Assembly (NCBI GenBank): GCA_047618565.1
Contig: JBLHKW010000069.1
Span: 1 to 25,090 of the forward strand
Reading direction: 5' to 3'
Source of the DNA: JBLHKW01 sp047618565
GTDB lineage: Bacteria > Planctomycetota > UBA1135 > GCA-002686595
DNA: 25,090 nucleotides
The translations under genes were made by a program, and so were the position numbers. Each line of letters opens with the position of its first letter. Positions within the stretch are counted from its first letter, which is position 1. A model generated the notes under the pieces. That model was not told where the DNA came from. It saw only the letters and a list, made by a program, of their open reading frames with translations, and did not search any database. Shown here in pieces: positions 1-7,836 of this stretch.

Positions 1-26
1 GCGTCGTGCTCGTCGAGCCGTGCTCA

Positions 27-94
27 GCGGCCCTACAGGGCCGCCTCCGCCGTCTCGACTTCGCACTCCTTGCTGCGACGAAGATGGCTTCGTC
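27..94. repeat. Two hairpins in the tail downstream of trkH
   Basis: Two perfect inverted repeats lie in this 121-base gene-free edge: GCGGCCC (27-33) with GGGCCGC (38-44) around TACA, and GACGAAG (77-83) with CTTCGTC (88-94) around ATGG. Next to them, at about 104-121, is GACTTTTTCAACGGGCTG, which runs into the complement of the trkH stop codon. The second hairpin lies 28 bases past that stop and could end the minus-strand trk transcript, but on that strand no T-run follows it. The layout also resembles a dispersed intergenic repeat. No gene is credible here. Confidence 0.4.
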
Positions 95-121
95 TCGCTA
101 CGGGACTTTTTCAACGGGCTG

Positions 122-1627
122 CTAGCGCTTCCAGAAGCCGGGCACGAAGAGCGCCACGACTGCGTAGAACTCGAGTCGCCCCAGGATCATGAAGACCGTC
201 AGCACGAGCTTCACGAGATCCGGTAGCTCGGCAAAGTTCATCGTCGGACCGACTCTGTTGAGGCCCGGCCCGATGTTGTTGAGCGTCGCCAGCACAGCCG
301 TACTGGAGCTCACCAGGTCGTAGCCATAACTGGCGATGAAGATCGTTCCCGCCAGGAACACGATGATCCAGAGGCTGAAGTAGCCCGTGACCGAGGCCAC
401 GATGCCCTCGTCCAGGCTCTGGCCATCCATGCGTACCGCGTGGATGGCACGCGGTCGCACGAAACGCCGCACGCCGAGGATCGCAGCCTTGCCGACGATC
501 AAGATGCGCACGACCTTGATCCCCCCACCGGTCGAGCCGGCACAGGCGCCGATCATCGCCAGCATCATGAGCAACACGCGACAGACCTGCGGCCACTCAT
601 CGAAGTCCACGGTGCCGAAGCCTGTGCTCGTGCTCAGGCACACAACCTGGAATACGCTATCGCGCAGAGCCGCACCGAAGTTGCGGTAGTCGGGTAACCC
701 GCTGTCCCCATCGCCGGCGGAACCACCCCAGAACCAGAGCACGGTGGCCACGATCAGGGTCGCACCGACGCCGATCATCACGTAGCTGCGAGCCTCGACC
801 GACCCCACGATCTTGCGCCACGCGGGCCGCGGACCGACCCGCAGCAGGGTGTCGTAGATGGCGAAGTTGAAGCCGCACAGAAACATGAACAGGGTCAGGA
901 TCATCTCGATCGGCACGGACTCGAAATAAGCCACGCTCTGGGAGTGGTTCGAGAACCCGCCCGTCGCGATGGTGCCGAAGGTGTGTATGACCGAGTCGAA
1001 GGGAGTCATGCCCGCCAGCCACAACAGGACGCCCTCGATGACGCTGATCCCGACGTAGATGCGCATCAGCGCCAGGGCGCTATCCCGCACCCGGTGGTGC
1101 CCGGCCTCGCGCGCGATGCCCGGAATCTCCGAGCGGAACAGGCTGCGCCCACCGGTCGGGAAGATGACCACGAAGACCATCACGATACCGAAGCCACCCA
1201 GCCAGTGGGTGAAGGAGCGCCAGAACGCGATGCCATGGGGCATCGCATCGATGCCCTCGCCCGACATGACCGTCGACCCGGTCGTCGTCAATCCCGATAC
1301 AGACTCGAAGAGCGCGTCGGCGATGGAGCTGAACGTACCCGCGAACAGGTACGGCAGGGCACCGGCCACACCACCGATGAGCCACGCCAGACCGACGACG
1401 GCCAGGCCCTCACGCCGGAAATAGTCGGGGCGCCCCTCCGCGGTCACGGTCGATCCGCGCAGGACGATCGCGACCGAGCCCCCCACCAGCGCCACGATCC
1501 CGGCCGAGAAAGCGAACGGGAGGTAGTCCTCGCCGTACCCGATGGCCACGGCCAGTGGCACGAGCAAGAATCCCGCCATCAGCAGCAGGACCACGCCGAG
1601 CATCAAGCCGACCGCGCGAAAGTTCAT
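122..1627 (-). CDS. trkH: TrkH-family potassium uptake channel subunit
   Basis: Membrane-embedded K+-translocating subunit of a Trk/Ktr system, 501 residues, the usual family length. Four pore-loop filter motifs are visible in order: TTGST (115-119), ATGGFS (221-226), STGFGT (334-339) and NIGPGLN (451-457). Each sits between hydrophobic helices, giving the four M1-P-M2 repeats of the superfamily. The GACAGSTGGGIKVVR stretch (361-375 region) and ILGRLEFYAV near the C-terminus are also typical. The start overlaps nothing. The gene begins 7 bases after the trkA stop on the same strand, so the two are almost certainly co-transcribed, trkA first. TrkA is the cytoplasmic gating ring for this channel. 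The protein ends with a TAG whose downstream sequence is the hairpin region at the window edge. Confidence 0.95.
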   Translation of the reverse strand: MNFRAVGLMLGVVLLLMAGFLLVPLAVAIGYGEDYLPFAFSAGIVALVGGSVAIVLRGSTVTAEGRPDYFRREGLAVVGLAWLIGGVAGALPYLFAGTFSSIADALFESVSGLTTTGSTVMSGEGIDAMPHGIAFWRSFTHWLGGFGIVMVFVVIFPTGGRSLFRSEIPGIAREAGHHRVRDSALALMRIYVGISVIEGVLLWLAGMTPFDSVIHTFGTIATGGFSNHSQSVAYFESVPIEMILTLFMFLCGFNFAIYDTLLRVGPRPAWRKIVGSVEARSYVMIGVGATLIVATVLWFWGGSAGDGDSGLPDYRNFGAALRDSVFQVVCLSTSTGFGTVDFDEWPQVCRVLLMMLAMIGACAGSTGGGIKVVRILIVGKAAILGVRRFVRPRAIHAVRMDGQSLDEGIVASVTGYFSLWIIVFLAGTIFIASYGYDLVSSSTAVLATLNNIGPGLNRVGPTMNFAELPDLVKLVLTVFMILGRLEFYAVVALFVPGFWKR

Positions 1628-1634
1628 TCAGGGA

Positions 1635-2981
1635 TCACCTGGCACTGAACAGGTGCTCGACCTGCTCAAGGTTCTCGGGCAGGGTGAACACGATCACCTG
1701 ATCCCCGGTCGCGACGAGCGTGTCACCGTTGGGAATCATGACCTGCTCACCGCGCACGATGGCGCCGATCACCGCGCCCTTGGGTAGGCCCAGGTTCTTG
1801 ACCTTGATCTCGTCCTTGCCATCCTTGAACTGCGCGCGCAGCTCGAGCACCTCCGCCCGCCCGTCGCCGATCACGGCGATGGCTGCCACGGAACCCGAAC
1901 GCACGAAGCGCAGGATGCTGTTGGCGCACAGGACGCGCGGTGAGACGGCCTGATCGACCCCCAGCAGATCGTAGATCTGGCGGTACGAGGCCTTGTTCAC
2001 CAGGGCCACGGTGCGCTCGACACCCAGCGAGCGTGCCAGCTGGCAGGCGACCATGTTGTCCTCGTCGTCACCGGTGGTGGCGATGAAGACATTGGCCTCG
2101 CCGATGCGTTCCTCGTACAGCAGGTCCAGGTCCGTCGCATCCCCGTCCAGGACCATGACCTGATCACCGGACGCGGCCGCCAGCGCCTTGGCGCGCGCAG
2201 CATCCCGTTCGATGACGCGGATCGAGATCCCGAGCGTGCCGGCGAGTTGCCGCACGATCTCTCGACCGATACCGCCGGCGCCCATGATGACCACGCTGCG
2301 CTTGGTCTCGACGCGCTCGCCAGCCATGCGCTCCAGAGAATCGAGGTCCTTGGACTCGCCGATGAGATAAACCTGGTCGCCGACCGCCAGCTGACTGTCT
2401 CCAGCGGGCAGAAAGAACAGCTCGCGGCGCGCCACAGCCACCACGAGCACGCCCCCGGGCAGGCGCAGGTCGGCGATGGGCGATGCCGTCAGAACGCTCT
2501 CCTCCCGCAGGCGCAGGCGGCGCAGCTGGACGCGGCCATCCGCGAAGCTCTCGACCTCGAGCGCGTGCCGCTCGCGTACGGTCTCGAGAATTTCCTCGGC
2601 CGCCAGTTCCTCGGTGGAGAGCACGACGTCGAAGCCGATCGTCTGCTTGTAGAAGTAGCGGTAGCTCGAGAGGACCGCCATGTCGTGCAGGCGCAGGATG
2701 ACGCGCTTGGCGCCCAGCGCCTTCGCGATCACGCAGACGAGCATGTTGGTGCGGTCACTGTCGGTGACCGCGACCAGCAGGTCCGCCTTGGAGGCGCCCG
2801 CCTGGGTCATCACGTCGGCGCGCGTACCGTCGCCGACCACGGCCTGCACGTCGAGGGACTCCATCAGGCGTCGTGACTTCGACGGATTGGGGTCGATGAC
2901 CGAGACCCTGTGCTTCTCGCGGGACAGAATGTCCGCGAGGTGGAAGCCCACCTCTCCTGCACCGACGATCACGATATTCAT
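1635..2981 (-). CDS. trkA: Trk system NAD-binding regulatory subunit TrkA
   Basis: Peripheral cytoplasmic regulator of TrkH, 448 residues. It has the duplicated RCK architecture of full-length TrkA. There are two Rossmann folds with GxGxxG motifs (GAGEVG near residue 7 and GAGGIG at 234-239), each followed by a TrkA_C ligand-binding domain (about 140-215 and 370-448). The acidic residue closing the second strand of the first fold (VIDPN, D30) fits NAD(H) rather than NADP binding. An AAGG lies about 11 bases before the ATG. It is followed directly by trkH, and the pair forms a complete K+ uptake system. A 133-base GC-rich spacer separates it from the kinase gene upstream on the same strand, so it may have its own promoter. 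Confidence 0.95.
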   Translation of the reverse strand: MNIVIVGAGEVGFHLADILSREKHRVSVIDPNPSKSRRLMESLDVQAVVGDGTRADVMTQAGASKADLLVAVTDSDRTNMLVCVIAKALGAKRVILRLHDMAVLSSYRYFYKQTIGFDVVLSTEELAAEEILETVRERHALEVESFADGRVQLRRLRLREESVLTASPIADLRLPGGVLVVAVARRELFFLPAGDSQLAVGDQVYLIGESKDLDSLERMAGERVETKRSVVIMGAGGIGREIVRQLAGTLGISIRVIERDAARAKALAAASGDQVMVLDGDATDLDLLYEERIGEANVFIATTGDDEDNMVACQLARSLGVERTVALVNKASYRQIYDLLGVDQAVSPRVLCANSILRFVRSGSVAAIAVIGDGRAEVLELRAQFKDGKDEIKVKNLGLPKGAVIGAIVRGEQVMIPNGDTLVATGDQVIVFTLPENLEQVEHLFSAR

Positions 2982-3044
2982 GGGAGCGACACCTTAGATG
3001 CCCACGGGTGCGATGCAAGCCGTAGCCCGCAGTACGAGCTGTCC

Positions 3045-3069
3045 GGGGCGGGCCCGGGCTCGGCGCCCC
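3045..3069. terminator. GC-rich hairpin between kinase gene and trkA (weak)
   Basis: GGGGCG (3045-3050) pairs with CGCCCC (3064-3069). The loop is GC-rich and holds the palindrome GCCCGGGC. It lies in the 133-base spacer between the kinase stop and the trkA start, both on the minus strand. No T-run follows, so it could be an imperfect terminator, a leader structure of trkA, or chance pairing in GC-rich DNA. Confidence 0.2.
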
Positions 3070-3114
3070 CTGTGGGTGTGAGGGTGGGTGTATACATGGT
3101 GGGATACGACGCAG

Positions 3115-3966
3115 CTACACGCCAGGGGATGCTGAGGCCACGGAGTCGGGATTCGTGCCGTCTGGCCGACCCGGTCCGGCGCCGCCAGGGGCTTCCTGCG
3201 GGGGGCTGAGGGGCCCCACCCACTCGGGCCAGGGCCCGGAACTCGGCCTGCGCTCCTCGCCGTCCCTGGTGCGCAGCAGGCCGCGCGTGAGGGCCGTGTA
3301 GAGCGGCTTCCCGAGGCGGCGCCAGGCCGCGGCGAGGGGCGAGCGGGACGCCCCGTAGGCCGCTCCAAGGGGTGCGGCCGCGGAGCTGGGCCCGCGCCCA
3401 TCACGGGTGTAGCGCCTGCGGTGCTTCTGGACGTGACGCAGGTCCTCGCGGCAGCGCACCCGAAAGGCGCGCGAATCCCTGTTCGCATGGACGCTCGCGA
3501 GCTGGAAATCGATCAACGCCGGAAAGCCGTCGGAACGGACGATGACGTTCTGCTCCTTGTGCAGATCGTTGTGGCAGACCCCACGCCGGTGAAATTCCAG
3601 CACCAGGCGATCGAGGTGGTCGAAGAAGTCCTCCGGCAGGGTCGTCGCGTGATGCAGGGCAAGGCCCTCGATGAAGGGACGTACGAGCACATCGCGCGGG
3701 TCGGGGGCGCGCCCGGCCGCGGTGAGCGCAGACTGCAGGGTGCGCGCGGGCAGGCTGTCAGCGGCTGCGCTCGGCGGGCCCGCCAGCTCTCCGAGGGTGG
3801 CCAGGGCGCGCCGCTCGCGCCCCATGAGAATGCGCGCCACGCCGCGCGACCCAGGGATCCGCCCGCCGGACGCGACCCGACGGACGAAGCGCGCCCCGTC
3901 GAGCTCGATCAGCTCGACCGAACCCAGGGCGTCACGCTTCAGGAGGGTCACTTGCGGTGTGTCCAC
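3115..3966 (-). CDS. Kdo/WaaP-like small-molecule kinase
   Basis: Protein-kinase-fold enzyme resembling the lipopolysaccharide kinase (Kdo/WaaP) and RIO-like group. The catalytic loop HNDLHKEQN has the Asp base (D134) and metal-binding Asn (N140). The metal-binding Asp sits in LIDFQ (D153), with Gln in place of the Gly of DFG. The N-terminal part (GARFVRRVASGG) should hold the ATP-lysine or glycine-rich region, but a canonical P-loop is not obvious. I chose the GTG at 3966 (283 aa), 12 bases after GGAG; an ATG at 4056 would add 30 residues of low-complexity character overlapping the divergent ABC gene. The C-terminal ~90 residues are Arg/Pro/Gly-rich and look disordered. No LPS genes adjoin it, so phosphorylation of an envelope sugar is inference; a protein or other small molecule could be the substrate. 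Confidence 0.65.
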   Translation of the reverse strand: MDTPQVTLLKRDALGSVELIELDGARFVRRVASGGRIPGSRGVARILMGRERRALATLGELAGPPSAAADSLPARTLQSALTAAGRAPDPRDVLVRPFIEGLALHHATTLPEDFFDHLDRLVLEFHRRGVCHNDLHKEQNVIVRSDGFPALIDFQLASVHANRDSRAFRVRCREDLRHVQKHRRRYTRDGRGPSSAAAPLGAAYGASRSPLAAAWRRLGKPLYTALTRGLLRTRDGEERRPSSGPWPEWVGPLSPPQEAPGGAGPGRPDGTNPDSVASASPGV

Positions 3967-4054
3967 GACGCGCCTATTCTCCGCTCGAGACCCTGGCCGA
4001 TCCAGAGCGCTCCCCGCAGATGCACGACAGCGGCCCCCGACGAGGCCAGAATCC

Positions 4055-5008
4055 ATGGATCACCGAGCGCAGCAAAAAGCCACTGGAGCGCCCATCATCT
4101 GCGATGGCCTCACGCGCCGTTTCGGATCGACCGTGGCGCTGCATCCCCTGAGCCTGGCCGTCGGCTCGGCCGAGCGGGGCTCGGTCATCGGACTCCTGGG
4201 CCCGAACGGCAGTGGCAAGAGCACCTTCATGCGCCTGCTCGTCGGCCTGGTGCGGCCCGACGCGGGCAGCGCGAGCGTGGATGGCGTGCAGCTGAGGGGA
4301 GACGGCACGGCGGTTCGACGCAGGGCGACCTACGCCCCGGGCGAGCTGCACATGTACGGCGAGATGCGTGCGGGCGAGCACCTGAGCTGGCTCCTGCGCG
4401 GCCGGGACCGCGCCGCCCTGCCACGCGCCAGGGAGCTCGCCGAGGGCTTCGGGCTGCCCCTGGACCAGAGGGTGCGCGGCTACAGCCACGGCATGAAACG
4501 CCAGCTGATTTTTGCCGCTGCCATCGCGCCCAAGGTACGCGTGCGCATCCTCGACGAGCCGACGGAAGGCCTCGACCCCTCGATCCGCAGCACGATCCTC
4601 GATCACCTCGAGGAGGACGCGCGCAATGGCACGACGGTCCTGCTCTCCTCGCACCACCTGCCGGAGGTCCAGCGCTCCTGCGAGCGATTGCTGTTCATGA
4701 ACGCGGGCAAGCTGCTTGCGGACACGACCGCGGACGAGGTCGCCGGCCGCTCGGCAAGGGTGCTGCGCATCGGATGGAGCCCCGAGGTCGATGTCGACTT
4801 GATGGCGACGCGCCTGCGCGACGCGGGCGTCGACGTACGTCCCTCGGACGGCAACGGAGTCTCGATCCTGCTCGAGACACCCGACCCGCGACCGTTCCTG
4901 GGCCAGCTTGCCGAGCAACGCGACTGGCCAGCGCCCAACCGCGTCGAACACGGAAGCCTCTCGATGACCGAGCTCTACCGCGAGCTCTACGGCGTGGAGG
5001 GTTGCTGA
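4055..5008 (+). CDS. ABC transporter ATP-binding protein
   Basis: Cytoplasmic ATPase of an ABC-2-type exporter, 317 residues from ATG 4055. Walker A is GPNGSGKST (49-57). The signature is YSHGMKR (143-149), a variant of LSGGQ of the form seen in NatA/GldA/NosF-type ATPases. Walker B ends in ILDEPTEGLD, with the catalytic Glu at 168, and the switch His is in SSHH (200). The last ~90 residues form the extra C-terminal domain common in this family. A longer open frame reaches upstream to 3671, but that part is antisense to the kinase gene and I reject it. The stop overlaps the permease start (TGATG), so the two are translationally coupled. The substrate cannot be read from sequence. Confidence 0.92.
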   Translation: MDHRAQQKATGAPIICDGLTRRFGSTVALHPLSLAVGSAERGSVIGLLGPNGSGKSTFMRLLVGLVRPDAGSASVDGVQLRGDGTAVRRRATYAPGELHMYGEMRAGEHLSWLLRGRDRAALPRARELAEGFGLPLDQRVRGYSHGMKRQLIFAAAIAPKVRVRILDEPTEGLDPSIRSTILDHLEEDARNGTTVLLSSHHLPEVQRSCERLLFMNAGKLLADTTADEVAGRSARVLRIGWSPEVDVDLMATRLRDAGVDVRPSDGNGVSILLETPDPRPFLGQLAEQRDWPAPNRVEHGSLSMTELYRELYGVEGC

Positions 5009-5772
5009 TGGGCCGCGAATTCAAGTCGGTGATCTGGCGCAGCCTCGGCTTCCTCGTGATGCTCGAGATGATGGTCGCAGCGGCCATCATCTGGTGGCCG
5101 AGCTTCGCCGAGAACATGAGCACCATCAAGAGCCTGGCATCGCCCATCCCGATGCTGCGCGACATGGTCAACTCGCTCGAGGCCGGGGGCATCTCGGCCT
5201 ACGTCACGGGCCAGCACTACTTCAAGGCCTGCAACACCCTCGGCGCGGCCGCCGCGGTCCTGTTCGCGGTCGGAGCCGTCGCCGGCGAAGCGCACCGCGG
5301 CACCCTCGAACTCTGGCTGGCGCGCCCCGTCTCGCGCACGCGCTTGCTGACGGAGCGCTACCTGTTCGGGCTCTTCGCCCTGACCCTGCCGATCTTCGCC
5401 AGCAGCGCCAGCATCCCGTCCCTGCTGGCAACGGTCGACGAGACCATGCAGATGAGCGATCTGATGCTCTGCTCGGTCCACTCGTCGCTCTTCCTGGCCT
5501 CGATCTACAGCGTGACATTCCTGTGGTCAACGGTCGGCAGCCAGCCCACGCGCATCGCCATGGCCGTGCTGTTCCTGGCCATCTTCCAGTTCGCCATCTA
5601 CATGGTGAAGACCATCACGCACTACTCGCTGTTTCGCCTGGTGGACATCGAGGCCTTCGTGCAGATCACGTCCCGTAATCAGCTGAACTGGCCCGTGGTC
5701 GCGGGCATGCTGGCGGCGAACCTGCTTTGCTTCGGGGCAGCCCTGTTCGCATTCAAGCGCCGCGTCCCCTGA
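5008..5772 (+). CDS. ABC-2-type transporter permease
   Basis: Integral membrane partner of the preceding ATPase, 254 residues. It starts with ATG 5008 overlapping the ATPase stop, with GGAGGG seven bases upstream. It has about six hydrophobic segments. The first is near residues 10-30, and a long soluble loop follows (ENMSTIKSLASPIPMLRDMV). Next come a helix around 75-95 and the motif EAHRGTLELWLARPVSRTR, characteristic of ABC-2/NosY-like permeases at the cytoplasmic coupling region. The last helix ends in a short basic tail (FKRRVP). With no second permease gene, it probably homodimerises. Ten bases later begins the rhodanese-E1 gene on the same strand, suggesting one operon. Confidence 0.88.
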   Translation: MGREFKSVIWRSLGFLVMLEMMVAAAIIWWPSFAENMSTIKSLASPIPMLRDMVNSLEAGGISAYVTGQHYFKACNTLGAAAAVLFAVGAVAGEAHRGTLELWLARPVSRTRLLTERYLFGLFALTLPIFASSASIPSLLATVDETMQMSDLMLCSVHSSLFLASIYSVTFLWSTVGSQPTRIAMAVLFLAIFQFAIYMVKTITHYSLFRLVDIEAFVQITSRNQLNWPVVAGMLAANLLCFGAALFAFKRRVP

Positions 5773-5782
5773 GGAGCCCTCC

Positions 5783-6958
5783 GTGAACAAGAGACTAGAA
5801 CGCCTGATCGAGCTACGCGACGCGATCTCCGAGATCTCACCGGAGCTGGCCCACCAGCGTCAGACAGCGGGCGCCGTGCTGGTCGACGTGCGCGAACCCG
5901 ACGAGGTGTCGCAGGGCAGCCCCGCCGGAGCCACGCGTATCGTGCGTGGGTTCCTGGAGCTGCGCATCGAGGACGCGGTGCCGGACGCGGGCACCGAACT
6001 CCTGATCCTGTGCGCCGGCGGAGTGCGCTCGCTCTTCGCCGCGGACGACCTCGCGCGCATGGGCTACACCAACGTGCACTCGGTAGAGGGCGGCTTCAAC
6101 AAGTGGAAGAAGAGCCAGCTACCCGTCGAGACTCCACGGGTGCTGAGCCTCCCTGAGCGCGAACGTTACGGGCGCCACCTCTCGATGCCCGAGGTCGGTG
6201 AGGAGGGACAGATCCGTTTGATGGAGAGCAGGGTGCTGCTGATCGGTGCCGGTGGGCTCGGATCCCCCGCGGCGCTGTACCTGGCAGCTGCAGGTGTCGG
6301 GACGCTCGGCATCGTCGACGACGACGTCGTCGATCGCAGCAACCTGCAGCGCCAGCTCCTGCACCGGGACAGCTCGGTGGGCATGGCCAAGGTGCGCTCC
6401 GCCCAGCAAACCCTGGCCGACGTGAACCCGGCGGTGAACGTCATCCCGCACGAGACGCGCCTCGATTCGAGCAACGTCGAGGCCCTCTTCGACGGCTACG
6501 ACGTGGTCCTCGACGGCTCCGACAACTTCCCGACCCGCTATCTGGTCAACGACGCCTGCGTCAAGCTCGGCCTTCCGAACGTGCACGGCTCGATCTTCCG
6601 TTTTGACGGCCAGGTGAGCGTGTTCTGGCCCGCGTACGGCGAACGCCGTGGCCCTTGTTACCGATGCCTGTTCCCGCAGCCGCCGCCGCCCGAACTGGCG
6701 CCCTCCTGCGCCGAAGCGGGCGTCCTGGGTGTGCTCCCGGGCATCATCGGATGTCTCGAGGCGATCGAGACGATCAAGATCCTGCTCTCGATCGGTGACC
6801 CGCTCGTCGGGCGCCTGCTGGCCTACGACGCGCTGCGCCAGCAGTTCACCGAGCTGAAGATCAAGCCGAATCCCAGCTGTGCCTACTGCAGCCCCGGGGC
6901 CAAGTTCCCAGGCTACGTGGACTACGAAGGATTCTGCAGCGCCAGCCGTGGCCAGTGA
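5783..6958 (+). CDS. Rhodanese - MoeB/ThiF E1-like fusion
   Basis: Cytoplasmic sulfur-transfer enzyme of 391 residues. The N-terminal rhodanese domain (about 15-118) has catalytic C77 in LCAGGVRS. An E1-like adenylyltransferase follows (about 125-360). It shows the nucleotide loop GAGGLGS (155-161), the R-x-x-x-x-Q-type helix NLQRQ (187-191), K203 and DGSDNFPTRY (244-253). Zinc ligands are C292-x2-C295 and C366-x2-C369. In the family such proteins adenylate the C-terminal glycine of a MoaD/ThiS-like carrier and load it with sulfur. MOCS3/MoeZ usually carry the rhodanese at the C-terminus; here the order is reversed. The start is GTG 5783, six bases after GAGGAG. No carrier-protein gene lies nearby, so molybdopterin, thiamine or another thiocarboxylate pathway cannot be chosen. 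Confidence 0.93.
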   Translation: MNKRLERLIELRDAISEISPELAHQRQTAGAVLVDVREPDEVSQGSPAGATRIVRGFLELRIEDAVPDAGTELLILCAGGVRSLFAADDLARMGYTNVHSVEGGFNKWKKSQLPVETPRVLSLPERERYGRHLSMPEVGEEGQIRLMESRVLLIGAGGLGSPAALYLAAAGVGTLGIVDDDVVDRSNLQRQLLHRDSSVGMAKVRSAQQTLADVNPAVNVIPHETRLDSSNVEALFDGYDVVLDGSDNFPTRYLVNDACVKLGLPNVHGSIFRFDGQVSVFWPAYGERRGPCYRCLFPQPPPPELAPSCAEAGVLGVLPGIIGCLEAIETIKILLSIGDPLVGRLLAYDALRQQFTELKIKPNPSCAYCSPGAKFPGYVDYEGFCSASRGQ

Positions 6959-7070
6959 CGGGCTACAACAGCGCACTAGCAACAGATCCTGCAGGTTCCC
7001 AGAATGATCGCCTCGCGGCCGCGTAGGAGCAGCCCCGTCGCCAAGTCCACCCACGCCACCTCAGCAGCCC

Positions 7071-7826
7071 ATGACCGACACATCGCAGCAACCGGCCGAA
7101 ACGCACAGGCACAAGCTCAAGAAGGAGTCGATCTGGGAGGTCTACTATCCGTCCAAGGACATGACCGACAAGGAGGCGATCCCGGTCGCATCCTTCCCGA
7201 TGATCATCTTCTTCTGGCCGACCATGATCACCTTCCTGCTGTGCGGCTTGCTGCAAGGCGTGACGAAGCTCCCCGAGCCCACGCTCGGCCTGATCGCGAC
7301 GGCGGTCTGGGCCTTCAACCTGCTGGTGATCGTCACCGACCTGGACCAGAAGAAGTTCATCATCGCGGTACTGCTGGTCGTGCTTCTGGTGGTCCTGGGC
7401 TGGGTCGCGAGCCTGAAGGAATGGAGCATCCTGGTGGACACCTTCGCCTGGATCCGCGGACTCGACCTCCGATACAGCACGCAGACCTACTTCATGATCG
7501 GTTCGATCGTGGCGGTCCTGCTCGCGCTCGGGATGATGCAACCGCGCTTCAATTACTGGCGTTTCGAGGCCAACGAGTTCGTGCACTACGTCCAGCCCTG
7601 GGGCCGTGACCAGAGCATCCCGCGTCAGGGCAGCACCGTCGTGCGCGAGATCCCGGACGTGCTGGAGTTCATCCTGAGCTTTGGTGGCGGCACGCTCGCG
7701 GTTCGCCGCGACGGACAGGTCGTCGCGCGCATCGAGCACGTGCCCTTCCTGGGACGGCGGATGGTCGGACTGGAGCGCCTGCTCGGATCGACGCGCGTGA
7801 CCCACGTGACCGAACCCGACGCCTGA
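7071..7826 (+). CDS. Four-helix membrane protein of unknown function
   Basis: I do not recognise this family. The protein is 251 residues. A charged soluble N-terminus (1-40, with KLKKESIWEVYYPSKD) precedes four hydrophobic segments at about 43-62, 71-90, 95-114 and 139-157. A ~95-residue soluble C-terminal domain follows (NYWRFEANEFVHY, then VLEFILSFGGGTLAVRR and RIEHVPFLGRRM). The strand-rich tail could be a PH-like or small beta-sandwich fold, which I cannot confirm. Coding signs are good: a hydrophobic pattern consistent with a membrane protein and no competing frame. No Shine-Dalgarno precedes the ATG. It lies 112 bases after the E1 gene on the same strand and converges on the epimerase gene, so operon membership is uncertain. 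Confidence 0.75.
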   Translation: MTDTSQQPAETHRHKLKKESIWEVYYPSKDMTDKEAIPVASFPMIIFFWPTMITFLLCGLLQGVTKLPEPTLGLIATAVWAFNLLVIVTDLDQKKFIIAVLLVVLLVVLGWVASLKEWSILVDTFAWIRGLDLRYSTQTYFMIGSIVAVLLALGMMQPRFNYWRFEANEFVHYVQPWGRDQSIPRQGSTVVREIPDVLEFILSFGGGTLAVRRDGQVVARIEHVPFLGRRMVGLERLLGSTRVTHVTEPDA

Positions 7827-7836
7827 GTCGGGTCCG

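Noticed and set aside
20..226. Small plus-strand frame at the left edge
   Set aside because: It overlaps the trkH end antisense and the hairpin region, with no motif.
3045..3069. Riboswitch or K+-responsive leader before trkA
   Set aside because: Only one GC-rich hairpin is visible. I found no conserved core of a ydaO/kimA-type (c-di-AMP) riboswitch, so no such call is made.
3421..4054. Long plus-strand reading frame ahead of the ABC genes
   Set aside because: It is antisense to the kinase gene with its clear catalytic motifs, has low-complexity Arg/Ala/Pro composition, and merely runs into the permease frame. The ABC ATPase and permease have their own well-placed starts.
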